Part shown: positions 21,970-34,603 of the stretch, in pieces
How positions within the stretch are numbered: the stretch's first letter is position 1
How the letters are laid out: every line of letters begins with the position of its first letter
Origin: Apteryx mantelli
Lineage: Eukaryota; Chordata; Aves; Apterygiformes; Apterygidae
Assembly (NCBI RefSeq): GCF_036417845.1
Contig: NC_089982.1
Location: 42,805,684 to 42,869,683, forward strand
Direction of reading: 5' to 3'
DNA length: 64,000 bases
Position numbers and translations under genes: made by a program
The notes under the pieces: generated by a model
The model's database searches: none
What the model was told of the DNA's origin: nothing
What the model saw: only the letters and a program-made list of their open reading frames with translations

Positions 21970-23522
21970 GTGAGTGCGTGGGGCCCGGCGGGGGCCGGGC
22001 CGGGCCGGGCCGGGCCGGGGGGCTCCGCCGCGGACTGGCCGCGCTCCCTTCTCGTCCCCCCCCCCCCCCCGGGGCCTCCATCGTCTCCGTGTCGCTGCCG
22101 GCGGCCGCGTTACCCGGCGCGCTGCTCGCCGGCGGCACTGAGCTGCGGCCGGGGCCGGGGCCGGGGCGGGCGGGGCTCGCGGGCGCCTCCTGCTCTGCCC
22201 TGCCCTGGCCTGGCCTGGCCGCGGGGACGGGCGTCGCTTCCCTCCTCCCCCCCGCTCCCTCTGCCGCCTCCCTGCGTGTCCCACGCCGCTCCCGGGTCGG
22301 CTCCGCAGTCGCGATTATCGCACTCCCACTTTTCTGATTATTTAGTTAAGCTTTCTTTTTTTTTTTTTTCTTCTTTTTCTTCTTAGGAACAGCGTGTTAG
22401 GCAAAACGCGTGTTTCCCCCTGTACTTCGTTTGGGTCCGTTGCTTGTTTCGCACGCCACAGTTCGGTGTAGCTTCATCCCGCCTCCTTCGGGGTGTTGTG
22501 TTTTCAGGCACTTTGTCGTTGAGGCTCGTAAACGAAATAAAATCGCCCGGCGCGGCCTCGGCCCGATCGGTGAAGCTGTGAGACAGGCTCAAATAACTCG
22601 AAGTAGATAAAGAGGTCCTCGAAACCGGAGGCGTATTGCTGTTGCTTTTGTGGGCTTCAGTACCTTAAACCAAATCATCCTTTTTCCGGTCCTTCACCAG
22701 ATGGTCTTAGACTTCGCTGGAGCTGCTCCACCTGCCTCGGCCATTCGGCCGCAGCTACGGGCAGCTCTTGCCGCTGTTTCTTGCGCATCAGCACGCGATG
22801 CGCGTGTACCCTGTGTACGTGTGCGGGTGTGTACGCACCAGCAGCTGATGCCTTGCTCTGGGATGCAGGAAGGTACCGTGGAGGGTGTTACTTGCTTGGG
22901 TTTGATAACTCAGTAGTTTGGTTAAAGCCTGGGTCCCTACCACAAGGGTAGTCTACGGTGTGGTGAGTGTTTCCTGATGTCGCTGATTTCTGTGTATTGG
23001 TTTTTTTGAACGCTGATCCCTGTGTGTGTCACATAGTTTGGAAGTGTAATATTCAGTCTAAATGAGTATGCTGGAAGGTGTGCTTTTTTTTTTTTTTAAT
23101 TTTTAAACCCCAGAACAGCATCACTTATGTGTGTTTTGTGACATGTAACATGGACTTTTCCTCACTGATGCAAAAATTGCTCTCTGTTACTTGACCCCTT
23201 TCTTGTTTCCTTTGTATCCTTTTCAAAAGTGAGTGTGAAACTTTAAATTCATAGCAGTTTGTGGAGTGTAGTAAGCTGCTAGTAGTTTAAGTTCTGTAGA
23301 TGGAACTTATTTTGTTAACCGTTATCTTTCAGACACTTTTTTTTTTTTATTCCTTTCTTGATTGATGCAGTTTCATGCTGTTTTACCCCCAAATTTTGTT
23401 ACTAGTTTTAGAATCATGAAAAATAAAGCAAACTGGTTTACAATTTGTTGTAGTGCACAAGGTATAGAATTCCAGATAAAAGTCTTAATTATCCTTGATT
23501 TTTTATTTTATTTTTTCTTTAG

Positions 23523-23630
23523 AGCTTCTTCAGACATGCCTAAGGAAAAAGTTTTAGGTGTGGTAGAAGAGAGATTGGAATTCTGGCAGTCAAAGCATAT
23601 GTTAAACTTGACTATTCTTACTTTAAGTAA
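23523..23630 (+). other. Potential cassette exon in KLHL2 intron 1
   Basis: A strong acceptor (a long T-rich tract ending in CTTTAG at 23522) precedes 108 open bases. These are followed by overlapping donors GTAAGT (23627) and GTAAGA (23631). With the second donor the length is 36 codons and the phase fits exon 1 and exon 2 exactly. The insert would contain ASSDMPKEKVLGVVEERLEF and WQSKHMLNLTILTLSK. No known KLHL2 domain matches, so this is a prediction from splice signals only. Confidence 0.3.
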
Positions 23631-24102
23631 GTAAGATGAAGTTTTTATTTGAAATCAACTCTCTGATGTAGCAGAGTCAGCTGCCCCATGGACTGACTTT
23701 AGTGCCAAAAATACTTTGCCTATTTCCAGTTTGGAGGTTAGGGAATAAAGTTACATAGTATAGGTGAAAACATGACTGATACTAAGTGTTTTGCAAGTAC
23801 AGCAATAATGTAACTTGCCATGTAAGAATAGCATCATGGCTGCAGACATGAAACTCATTGGCATGGCTTAAAATTTAGATAGTCCTAGCAAATGAGGGGT
23901 GTACATAATAATTTTTCTACAGAATTTAGGTTTTCTTGCATAAAGAGATAATTATAATTAGAGCTAATGATTTTCACACTGCAGAGTTTTTCTCCTGCTA
24001 TTTAAGTTTTTTTTATTATTATTATTTTTTGGAGATTAAGAAGAATTAAGAGTTTGGTCTTTTTTTGCTTTTCAAAACATGGAGCGGATCAGTAAAACTA
24101 CC

Positions 24103-24153
24103 CAATTTATGTTTCATGCCAATTTATGTTTCATGCCAATTTATGTTTCATGC
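24103..24153 (+). repeat. Three perfect tandem copies of a 17-bp unit
   Basis: The unit CAATTTATGTTTCATGC is repeated three times without a mismatch at 24103-24119, 24120-24136 and 24137-24153. The lack of divergence points to a recent expansion. Confidence 0.95.
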
Positions 24154-24704
24154 CACTGCTTGGAAAAGACTGAACAACTGCAGTTGTCGTCGTGCGGGCT
24201 TTCCATCAGGGGAGATGAGCTCGAAGCTGCATGAATCAGTAAGCGAGGCCCTGGTGGAAGGGCAGAGAACTTCTCTTTTCTAGCACGCGGTGACGACTTT
24301 GAGGGACTCATATGATGGATGCTTCATTCCGGTCGGAATCTGTACTGGCACCAGGATAAAAGTTTAAGGACCTCTGCTTTTCCTAGAATTTCAGAATTTA
24401 TTAGAAACATTCTATGGCATCACCTTCATGTCTTTGTTTATGGAGCTTATTGTTAGCTTGGAATGCCTCTATCAACCTCATTAGTATTGAGGACCTACTT
24501 ATTGCTAGCTAGGGAATTCTGCCAACACTTTTTTTTCCCCCATACACTGTTGCTGTTAATAAGGAAACTGAATTTAGCTGAAGTAAGGAATAAGTTGAAG
24601 TGCTTTTTTTTTTTTTTTCCCCCCCCAAGGTAACAGGGGATAAAATAGAGCAACAGAACTGGGAGAAGACAGAAGTATTAACTCTGTTCTTTTTTTCTTT
24701 CCAG

Positions 24705-24830
24705 ATGTACCAAACTTTGCCATCAGAAGCCCTTGGATCTGAAAGATGATAACACTGAAAAACACTGTCCTGTTACGGTGAATCCATGGCACATGAAGAA
24801 AGCTTTCAAAGTTATGAATGAATTAAGAAG
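24705..24830 (+). CDS. KLHL2: KLHL2 coding exon 2
   Basis: This exon of 126 bases has a TTTCCAG acceptor at 24698-24704 and an AAG|GTATTA donor at 24831. It carries residues 8-50 (first base to last two bases), including HQKPLDLKDDNTEKHCPVTV and NPWHMKKAFKVMNELR. This is the KLHL2-type N-terminal tail and the first helix leading into BTB. The frame used is fixed by its neighbours; the other two frames are closed by stops. Confidence 0.96.
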
Positions 24831-27800
24831 GTATTACTTTACTGTATACATCTTCCCGGAGTCCATAATACATTTTTAGTTTCAATTGCATGTATTAAAT
24901 TTGTTCTAAAAATAGAATATGCAATTCCAGAATTGTAGCTGATAAAGTGAAATATGCAATGAAGTGATAGCTGAATGATAATTGTGTGATGTAATGGGTA
25001 CAGTATATTTTTGCCCCTCAAACGTTAGTTGAAGCTGGGTTTATGGGACTTGAAAAATACTTGGAGGATGTTGTTAAGGAATTACAGCTATTGATCCTGT
25101 ATTGTATATCGTTGATCCTGGATAGATTAAAAACGACCTTTTAATTGAGCAAGAGACTGTTAATGTCTCATTGATTTTTGCAGTAGTCTGCAGACTGAAA
25201 AAATGTTAAAATTTTCTGATCTGGAGACACAGGTCACAGTCTAACAAATGTAAACCAACTGACAGTAGACTTTCTTTTCTTAGTTATCTTTTGCATGTCC
25301 CCTAGGAGAAATTAATGAACTCCCAGAGGGCTACAAATAATATGCTGAAAATCGCTTTTCTAGATAAAGTTTTGTAAGACCTTGAGTAATATCACCATCA
25401 GTTTCAGCAAAACTGGGAGACTGGTGCTGGTGCTGTTCTTAGCACCCATATTGATTTATTTTGTACAGATGGGTAGGTGAGATGGTGCTGAAAGCTGTGA
25501 CAGCTGGTAATTAGAGCTCACAACTGAGCTCTGGTAATTAGGGCTCACAACTATCACTGACAGTACTTCAGCTTTATAGCTAAGAGCAACAATGGAGAAA
25601 TTAAATAAATAAATAAATTTCTCTAGACAATACCTGAGGGTGCTAAAAATCCTGTAGCCCATTGTTATTTCCCATATGAGTTTAAAAATTGGAGATACTT
25701 CATTTGAAAAAAAAAAAACCCAGCAACTGATATCTTATTAAAATATGTCTGTTTCTTTGATCTTCACTTGTTTTTTATGGGTAAACCTTTAATACCATGG
25801 TAGATATTGTGATCAGATCAATGTATTTATCTAGCTTTGACAGTTTCTGCTGTACTAGAAGACTGGAGAAAATCATACACTCTGACTAAAAATGATTTAA
25901 AACTAGCTCAAAGATTCCCATAGTCTGATGATGAGACAAGAGCAGAAACTATTTTTCCAGTATGCAACAGCTTAGTTACCTGATGCTGGAAGGACGGAAT
26001 GTTTATTGCTTCACCTTTTGCCCCTGGCTTTTTCAAGGATCCCAGTAACTGCATTCACTGTCTCAAGGAGTATGATAGAGCACTAGTAGGTCGTGACTTT
26101 GTAAAGGTGAGGAAGAGTTTAGATAAAGAAACAATTTCCCAGAATGAATCTTAGATTATAGCAGTTCCAGAAGTACTAAATCTTACCTACATTCTCTTGT
26201 GTTGCAAGTGAAACAGACATGATCTTCCAGCAGAGCGCATTGTTGAAGGCTGTGGATTATTTTAAGAATATACTCTAGTTTCCATGGTTACTTAAATTCG
26301 GATTGCTGTAGAAACAATTTGAGGAATTTTGTCTTACATTTATAAATAGTCAAAGTTCGAGCAGGAACAATGCCATGTAAACCTTAAGTGGGCTTCTACT
26401 TAGTAGGGTAGCTGACACATCAGTGTTCAGTGCTGAAAAATGATTTCATTTGAGTTCAGCTTCTCTTAAAATGTTAAGTGCTAATTAGGTAAATCATTAA
26501 ACATTAATATTTGCATTTATTTAAGTTTGAAATGATAAACTGAAATATTTTAAACTTGTTCCAGACTTCATTACTCAAAATGAAGACCTGATTTTAATCA
26601 AGTTAATGATATTTCAGATTTTATTGGCTATATTGTTAAAGTGGTTTCTATCTCCATTCCTTTTATTAGTGTAGCACAAGTAGGTATTTGCCACAGGTAT
26701 ACTCTCTTGAAAGTGTACAACTAATGAAGAAATCCTCTCCTGAAACACTTAAAACCCATTATTTTTCAGAGTGCTTAAGTCTATGAATCTATGTTACATT
26801 TTTGGCTGCTGCCAGCTTACCTGGTTTTATTAGCTCATAAGAGAGTTTTTCTTTGCTTCAAATTTTGACAAATTTGAGTAATTTTGTCCGTGGTAATTTT
26901 TATCATTTCATTACTCACCGTCACCTCAACACTGAGTCAGAGAATCATTAGGATATCTAATTAGTTCATGACATATGAAGAAATTACACTTTAATGCCTA
27001 TCTTTGTTCTTCACTATAATTTGCTTTCGTCACAATGGAATTTGACCTTGCCTATATTTGCTAAAATTCATGTTCTTCTAAATAAGACTTACTGAATTTT
27101 TTTGAAGATGTGAATAATGACCTTTTTCCCTATATCTCAATGGAGAATAATCTGCAGGTTGGCAAATGATGATTTTTATTCTCATTTCATCTATCAAGAT
27201 GGTGTACTGCTATGGTTCTTTGTATTCAGTCAGTCTGTATAAGTGAATTGTTACAAAATTGCAGCAGAATGTAAGCTTTTCCAAAATAAGTTAGTTTGCT
27301 GACATGAAATAAATGTGCTAAGTTGCTGTGGAAGCCACAAGATGCTTGCACCAGAGTATATAATTTAGTTTATGAGCTTGTTTGTTTGACTGTTTGTTTA
27401 TTTAGCTTATCAGCCCTGTAGGGCATATTCACAGAGTGCAGTTCCAGACTACAGATGCATCTGGGCTATCCCCAAAATAAGCAACTGTGTCTATATTGTG
27501 CAATGTAGTTAGTTTTTCATGATGTAATTTTATTGCTTCAGGCTTCACTGTTAGCTTTGATATCTCTGTGCAACCACGTATAAAACCTTTTCTGTTATTG
27601 TTGTCAGGATAAGTGTAAGTGCCTCTGAAAAGATTGGGTATATGGCTGGTGACCTCTTGTTTGTGGCTTTCTGTGTCAACTTTTGTATAATAAACTTAAT
27701 GGTGGTTGTTCTCAAGCTCCTCTGAATTCTGTGTTTCGTATGGGTCTGGTCATTGCCTTAAATTATAAATTTTTTTGTTAATGATCATATTGCAGCCTAA

Positions 27801-29249
27801 ACTAGTAATACTGTAAGTATTAAGAACTGAAAGTGGAAAAAAAACAAAGCCTAAGACAGGGCTTGCAGTATGGCCCCAAATGTCAGTTGTGGCCTGAAAA
27901 ACTTCTGGCGTGTGGCCTCCACAAGGGCTTCTTTCTTGAGGCTGTGCTCAAAGAAACTGGCTGATTGCAGAGGCTGAACAGTTACGGTGTTTTCTTGGGA
28001 CCAAGGTGAATGTCCGAGCAGTTTGGCTGGCAGCTCCAGCGCTCTGCAGAACAAAAACGCAACTGCTCACACCAAGGCAGGCTACTACTTGGTGTGGCAG
28101 TGGCAAACTATTAGAAGGTCTGCCTTCTAATCATGGTGTATATTCAAGAAAAGTAAAAAATTTCTAACTTCAGAATTAATGAGAGCAGGGATTACTGGTT
28201 TGACGTACAGCTCTGCGTACAGCTCTGGTCCCTGAAGAAAATATGCTCTGTTAAAGCACACTCTCTGCCGCCCCCCCCCCCCCCCCCCGCCTTTTTTGCT
28301 CTTGTTCTGAGTTTTGTCAATTGTATGTTGCTTTTGTAAAGACAGTGCTGGAATAAGGAGGAAATGAAAGGTGGCTGTTTAGGTGCTGGGAAACTGCAAC
28401 CTTTTTTCTTTTTCTTTTTTTCTTTTCTTTCCCTCAAAAAAAAATCTGATTATAAAGATTAACAGTTGTGATGGATTTAATTGGAAGATGTATATCCAGT
28501 AGCTGTAAACTGCATTGGAAACATCTGTGTTAGGAATGGTTAAAAATGAGAGATTTCTTTACTGTAGCAGAAGAGGGAGGAAATATGATGTATTACAATT
28601 ACAAAAGACAAGCATGCAAATGAATGTAATGAAAATAAAAATTCAGGCAGAATATGGAGTTAACTAACAAATTCTAAAGTAATTTGATTAAAAAATAATT
28701 GCTATTTTGTACATGAACTGTATATGAAAAATACTTGGAAAACCATAAATATAATCTAGTAATGGTTTTGAACACTTAAGTAGGCATGAGCTTCCAGTGT
28801 TAAATAGAGAGATCACAGCTAAAGTTTGGATTCTTCGTAATCTGGACAGTCTTATTTCTTACCTCAACTTTTTAGTGTTTGTGTACATCAAATTCTTTTT
28901 TCTATCATAGGTATTAAGAGAGGCTCAGACTTCCAGTGAAAAGGTTGGTAGATTAGGCTGATACAAATTTTAGTTATTCAGTGCAGAAAACTTTTTGTCT
29001 ATGTAAGAAACCACAAATCAAAGCACAGTTCAATTATTTGCTTTTAGAAAGTTCTCTGTACCCAAGCACCATCTGTAATCCTACTGAGTAAGAGTCATGT
29101 GGTTTTGTAACACATTTTAAAAACATTGCTTCATCAGCATTGTCTCCTACCTTTTTTTGAGGGTATGAGAAGAGAAATCGTGTGATATTATATGTTTTTC
29201 TACTGTAGTTTGCATATGTAAAACTACTTTCTCTGATATTTCTAAATAG
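24831..29249 (+). other. KLHL2 intron 2
   Basis: This intron of 4.4 kb is AT-rich. It contains two direct copies of a roughly 22-base motif with CTGGTAATTAG (about 25503 and 25533), an 18-base C-run (28271-28288) and a T/C-rich stretch (28400-28436). No other exon or named repeat was recognised. Confidence 0.75.
28271..28288. repeat. C18 homopolymer
   Basis: Eighteen consecutive C within KLHL2 intron 2. Similar C-runs occur at 22056-22070, 34821-34831, 61877-61890 and 63025-63040. Confidence 0.95.
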
Positions 29250-29356
29250 TCAAAACTTGCTGTGTGATGTGACGATAGTAGCTGAAGACATGGAAATTGC
29301 AGCGCATAGAGTTGTGCTAGCCGCCTGCAGCCCCTACTTCCATGCCATGTTTACAG
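29250..29356 (+). CDS. KLHL2: KLHL2 coding exon 3 (BTB core)
   Basis: This exon of 107 bases has an AAATAG acceptor and an ACAG|GTACC donor. It encodes residues 50-85: [20 protein letters not shown] then [16 protein letters not shown]. This is the conserved BTB signature: the aspartate of CDV, the histidine-arginine pair (H69, R70) and the SPYF helix. These elements build the dimer interface and the CUL3-binding face in the KLHL family. One visible difference from human is A67 where human has S. Confidence 0.97.
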
Positions 29357-32300
29357 GTACCAAATGTTTCAATACTTACTATCTTCTAATCCAGTCCAAC
29401 TGTGTAAAGCACAAAATTAAATGACTTATGCTTTTTAGGATCTTATTTAACTTGTAAATAAGATAATAGGAGGCTTGTGTGTGTGTTTTTTGTTTTTTGG
29501 GTTTTCTTTTATGAATTTGTTCTCAGTATAAGGACATACTGGCATCTTAATCTTAGTTCACATGCTGCATGCTTTAAAAAGACTCCTTTATATAGACAAA
29601 TTTACATATTAAGTAAGCCAGGAATAGTAGAGTTGTTGTACCCTTATGGCTATAATAATCTTGCTTGTACAAAAGAAGGTTAAAATAACTTTCATTTGAA
29701 TTTTGAAGTAAATGATGTTCTTTAACAACTGTTCTTCCTGCTGCTACATTCTTCAGTCCCTGAGTATTCTGGGCTGTTAGTAGATGTGAAAGCTTTCTGT
29801 GACTTTGGCAGCCTATAGCTAGAGTGCATGTTTCAGTATTCTTTGGATAATTCTCTGTGACAGATGTACTGTGCATCATTGCCACAGCTTTTCTGTGCGG
29901 GCTTGATTCTGCCTCTGCTTGCTCCACGCTGGCCAAGTTATTGCTCTGTTGCTACAACAGGAAAGCCTGAGGGCTTGCAAGGCTAAAGTAGGTTCGGATT
30001 CATAGTACTTCCCAGCTGGATTCCTGTGCTGTGAATTTAATTCCATGATGGTTATAAATCATGTTGAAATCTTCTTGTGGAATTTGGTGTCAAAGTGAGA
30101 ACACTACTAAATGCATGCTAAAATTAATTTCTGAAGTTTTGTTTATTCCTTCTCAAATCTTGTGCCAGTTTGGTCCTTAATGGTAGCCGTCTGAAATTAA
30201 GAGTTCTCTGCAGCATGTTACTTCTGGCCACTAGCTCAGGTTGAATCAGAAGTGTGGCCCTTGCCATGCTAGTATGCAAGCAAAATGGAGTTTTAATAAC
30301 TATCCTTGTTTGCAACTGGACAACTGATACAATTTGAAATACTTCAGTATCCTGGGGAAGAAGCTAACTGTCAGCAATCACTTTATTGAAACTGAATAGG
30401 TATATAATCCAGCATATTCTTGATTTAATACATGGATATTTTGACACAGCCAGAGCTAAACAAAGAGTCAGTCCTAGCAGAAACAAAGGCTTTAAGTCAT
30501 ATGTGTAGAACAGCACAGAGCTCCTGTATAAATAGCTATTCCTCTAGCAGGTCTTTAGGTTTGCATCTGTGGTTGAGACAAACATTCTGAGTAAGTGATG
30601 CATTCTCTTAATTTTTACTGTTTTGTGTTGAGTTAAAATGAAAGCACCTGTTCCCAGTTTCTTTTCTTCACCTTAATAATAGAGAAACACAAGCCTCTTA
30701 AGTCCTGTGGTAAGGGCTGACTATTGTTTACTTTCACATGGAAAATACTCTTTCTCAGAGTAGAGTTCTATATTATGCTCTCTGTGGCAGCAAATCCTGG
30801 TTAAAGCATTCCTGCTTGCCCCTGGCTGCTTTTTTCTACACAGAAGTTTATCACCCTTTCGGTGTGCCAATGCAACTGTGTGTGGTCACTCTCCAAGTGG
30901 CATTGCTGAAATCCTTGTTTTCTAACTTCACTACCTCTTAGAAAATTTTTCTTGTCTTGTGTTTTTAAATGTAAGTTTTCATTGATCCTCTGTGGTGCAG
31001 GGTGTGGGAATGCTCACCTGGTGAACGGCTGGGAACCTTTTAACCCATTTGTGGAAATGTTTGTGTAGTTACAGTGAACCAAGTCAGTGGAGGTTTCAAT
31101 AGAATTCCAGGCTGGCTTCAAGATTTGTCAACAGATTTTATACTACCATTATATACAGTTCCCAGCAAGGACCAGCTATGTTTTTAGTGTATTAGGGCAG
31201 TTCTCCACGGACATAATTCTGAAGTTCATCATAATTGTTATCTCTATGAAAACTGCAATTGATACTTCTCAGATGTACTTGTATTCTTATCCAGTAATCT
31301 GGAAGTTCAAATAAGCAAATTTGTTCCATTAACCAGCTACAGCCAAAAGGAAAAATGTCTTCCTCCATCCAAAGTTAGAGTGACTGAAAATACATTTAAA
31401 AAAAAAATTACACTTTTATGCTACAGGAGTACTTGTTCTTGACTTGAAATTAGAAGCTTATTTTTAGACACATGTTTGCAAGTTACTTCCATCTTTCTCT
31501 GAGTCATTAAGTAGTGCCTCCTGTGCAGGGCAGGGTACGGCTTTGGCTGTGATCAAACCCTTTGCCTAAGGGTTTGTCTGTTTCCACTCATTATAATGGT
31601 AGAAGCAGCTACATTAAGTACCTAGAATGAAAAATGTACAAAGTTTAGTAGGTTAATAATGATTATGTTTTAAGAAACAAAGTAAAAAAAAGAATAAGAA
31701 TCTAGGGCTGTATGTGTCACAAGGAATCACTCTTCTTTCTATATACAGTGAAATTCTTTAGAAATATTTATTATAATCCTGAATTGAATTCCTTTAAAAG
31801 ATTAAAGAAAGGGTGACAAAACCTCAGTGAAGGGGTACTTCAGTGGCCCTAGGAGCTGACCTGGGACAAGGGTGACCTGAGTTTATTTTTCTGTGCTGCC
31901 ACAGTGGTTATCTTTAGGCAATTACCTGTTCTCTTCACTTCCGTTCTCTTCACTTCCATTCTCCACCTGTAAAATTGTAAAATAAAACAAAAAAACAAGC
32001 CCACTTTCCTACATCACTGGTGTGAGGAACCATATTAGTACTTCAGATAACCTTTTAGTAACTTCAGATCTACTGAGTGCTCTGCTGCTCCTGCCTGAGA
32101 GGTTGGACTAGCTCAGTGCTTTCCTTTCTACATCACTACAAACTCTGTGGAAACGTTTTGCTGCAGCTTTCCAGTGGTGAAATGACATCTTTGGAACGCC
32201 AGGTTCTAGCCTGAGGATGCCTAGCAAACGAACCTCTGGTTTTCAACATATGATCTTTCAAACAAGGTTTGGATCACAAGTGGACTGGTCTAGAATCGTA

Positions 32301-33998
32301 ATAAGACTGTGTGCCCTTTTAGCATTAAAGGGAGAAGCAGCTCTCCTCTTTTGTAAATTCTGGGCTTTGTTGTTAAACAGAGAAGGTACCTATCCATGGC
32401 TCTAGAAGCCTTGACACAAAATCTGAAAACAAAACTAATGTGCCTGCAGAATATCAAACTCTGTGCTCTCCCACGCACACGATTTTCCCAAAGGACCACC
32501 TCCGCAGAAGCTTGCATAATAAATAACTTGCAGCATGCATGCTCTGAAGATCAATAGGTTTAATCTGTCAAACTAGAAGGAGAAACTTGAAATAGATGGC
32601 CCTTCAAAGAACATGCTGCAGTCATCTTTCAAAGGTGTCGGGAAATGTTTCAGTGGAACAGGTGAAAAGAGAAAGTTCTGCAGGGGCTGGATTTTACTTT
32701 TTTCGTGTGGCTCATCAGTGCTTTCCAGAATGCTAGCAACCATTGTGTAGTAGTATGTTGCTGTAGATGTTCTCCTGCATTCCTTACCACTTAAAAGGTT
32801 GATTTAAAATGCCATTGAGCATTCAGCTTAAGAAGGGCATGAATAACAATAATGAATTTCTCATTTGCCAAATTGCACTCAGTAAAATGCATTGTTCGTC
32901 ATCAATCCTAGAGCCCACAGTTAGGATAACGAACATTGAAAATATGTATGTAATTTGCAGGGAAATATCAGCAGTGATAGCCATCTTCTTGATCATTCCC
33001 CATCCTGTCTGCTTTTAGTGTTATATGGACTGAATTTGTTACCTCATCAGTACCCTTTACTCTAGATGCTTAGGGGAAAGAAATAGGAATATATACAATA
33101 TATAAGAATAAGAAATGGATGTATCAATATTGAGATACACTTTTTTGAAGCCAAAGTTTATATATCTACCAATATGACCAGTGTAGTTTGTGTTTCACTT
33201 CCCAATCTATAATCAATGAAAAAAGAATTAAATATCTCAGATGACCAGATGTTTGCTTAGTAGTCATGGAGAAGGTTGTGGTCATTACTCAGTGTATTTT
33301 TAGGCGATTATTTCAGATACAAACAAAATGTTGCATTTTGAGAATTATTATATTTCAGAAGGCAGAAGCTATTTTGCAGGCCTTTCTGTGAAGATTAATT
33401 CTGGAATATGGCCAGTATTTCAGCCTCCACAAGATAAGACCCAACAAGTTTTCCCTTGCTTACCATTTTATCTTAGCTTGAGTTTTCACAATTAAATCAG
33501 ATCTGTAACACAGGTGCAATTGCTGAGGGAATAATAAGTAGGCAAGCAAAGAAATATGTATATTAATTCTTTTTTGGGGGTAGATTTTTAAAAAATTTTT
33601 TTTTGTAAAATCTCTACAGACTCTGTTTGATATGCTCCTTCAATTAAGGAGTTAATAATGCAAGAAGTACTTCAGTGGTTTACAATGCTAGCAAAATATT
33701 TTTGTATGCATTTGAAGGGTGTTATTTAGGTCTCATAACCATATTTTACTGATATTATACACTGGAGAAAATAGGTCACCTGCAATAATAGTATTAACCC
33801 ATGTAGCATTCAGCTGATGGTAACTCCTAAAGGGAGGAAGGAAAGAAGGAAATTGAATTCTTCTTACAGTGATTTTATTATTACAAGTGATCATGCACAA
33901 AAAATTTCTGCTGCAGGCAAGAGCAGTTACTATTAAATTCTTTCTAATTTGTGCTCTGTTTTAATCTAACTTACTTGACTACCAAACTCTATTTTTAG
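29357..33998 (+). other. KLHL2 intron 3
   Basis: This intron of 4.6 kb is mostly unique AT-rich sequence. A MIR-like SINE relic lies at about 31820-32060. The short open frames here have no recognisable features. Confidence 0.75.
31820..32060 (+). repeat. MIR-like / CORE-SINE relic
   Basis: The order of blocks resembles the 3' half of a MIR-type SINE. A stretch like 'tctgtgctgccacagtggttatctttaggcaattacctg' is followed by TTCTCCACCTGTAAAATTG and then an A-rich run. Divergence is high, so the family call is tentative. Confidence 0.45.
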
Positions 33999-34120
33999 GT
34001 GAGATGAGTGAAAGCCGAGCGAAGAGAGTTCGAATAAAGGAAGTTGATGGCTGGACGCTAAGAATGCTTATTGATTATATTTACACTGCTGAAATTCAAG
34101 TTACAGAAGAAAATGTACAG
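33999..34120 (+). CDS. KLHL2: KLHL2 coding exon 4 (BTB)
   Basis: This exon of 122 bases has a TTTTTAG acceptor and a CAG|GTAAGA donor. It encodes residues 86-126: GEMSESRAKRVRIKEVDGWT then LRMLIDYIYTAEIQVTEENVQ. The MSE at 88-90 corresponds to the hydrophobic-x-Glu contact used for CUL3 binding in this family. The IDYIYTAE segment is the standard end of the BTB fold. It ends in phase 0, as in KLHL2 and KLHL3. Confidence 0.97.
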
Positions 34121-34261
34121 GTAAGAGTGAGGATATTTTCTACAGCAAAAGAGATGTTAATGTGCAGAATCCTTTAGTTTGCCAATGTGTTTTGACTCAG
34201 ACATGGGAAATCTCATCTGCAAACTGCAAGCTTTTTCGGACCCCATGCCTACAAAGCAAGT

Positions 34262-34345
34262 AGCCATACTGCTTAAATTCTGGGCCACATTCAGAGACTA
34301 CTGAAGTAAATAAAAAGGGTCAATTGACTTTAATGACCCTTAGAA
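34262..34345. repeat. Possible relic of an ancient palindromic repeat (MITE-like)
   Basis: Contains a perfect 8-base inverted pair, AAGGGTCA and TGACCCTT, around ATTGACTTTAA. It is preceded by GGGCCACATTCAGAGACTAC. The layout recalls an old sauropsid palindromic element centred on ATTGACTTCAATG. Identification is from memory and weak. Confidence 0.3.
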
Positions 34346-34600
34346 ACAATCCTTATTTAATACAACAGAGTAGAAGGTCTCCTCTGCCCAAAATTACTGC
34401 TGTCAGCCACATCTATACTGCTCCCTCCCTGAGACTTCAGTGCAACTTACTAGTGACTTACAAAGTAGATTTACTCTTAAATGTGAAACTATGTCCTCCA
34501 ATATAAGTGTTTTGTTTGATTTTTTTTTTTTTTCCTGTTAATCTAAAAAATAAATTGTTACCTTATCTGTGGCCAACTGTTCAGGAATTTTTAGTTGGTT

Positions 34601-34603
<3 letters not shown>

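Larger units (their letters stand above)
21030..22320. promoter_or_regulatory. CpG-island promoter of KLHL2
   Basis: Dense CpG and GC-rich sequence flanks KLHL2 exon 1. Tandem GC boxes (overlapping GGGGCGGGGC) occur at about 21800-21825 on the plus strand and at 21654-21674 on the minus strand. A perfect (CCG)9 tract lies at 21688-21714. No TATA box is seen, consistent with a dispersed-start promoter. The intronic part continues to about 22320 and includes a C15 run followed by G4 (22056-22074). Confidence 0.8.
21970..24704 (+). other. KLHL2 intron 1
   Basis: This intron of 2.7 kb begins in the CpG island. It contains a C15 run (22056-22070), a T-run (about 22359-22370), a potential in-frame cassette exon (23523-23630), a 17-bp triplicate repeat (24103-24153) and a T/C homopolymer near 24605-24627. 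Confidence 0.8.

Noticed and set aside
20943-22386. Open frames of 200-330 codons on both strands around KLHL2 exon 1
   Set aside because: GC-rich composition with no domains. Mutually overlapping frames cross the known exon 1 and its donor.
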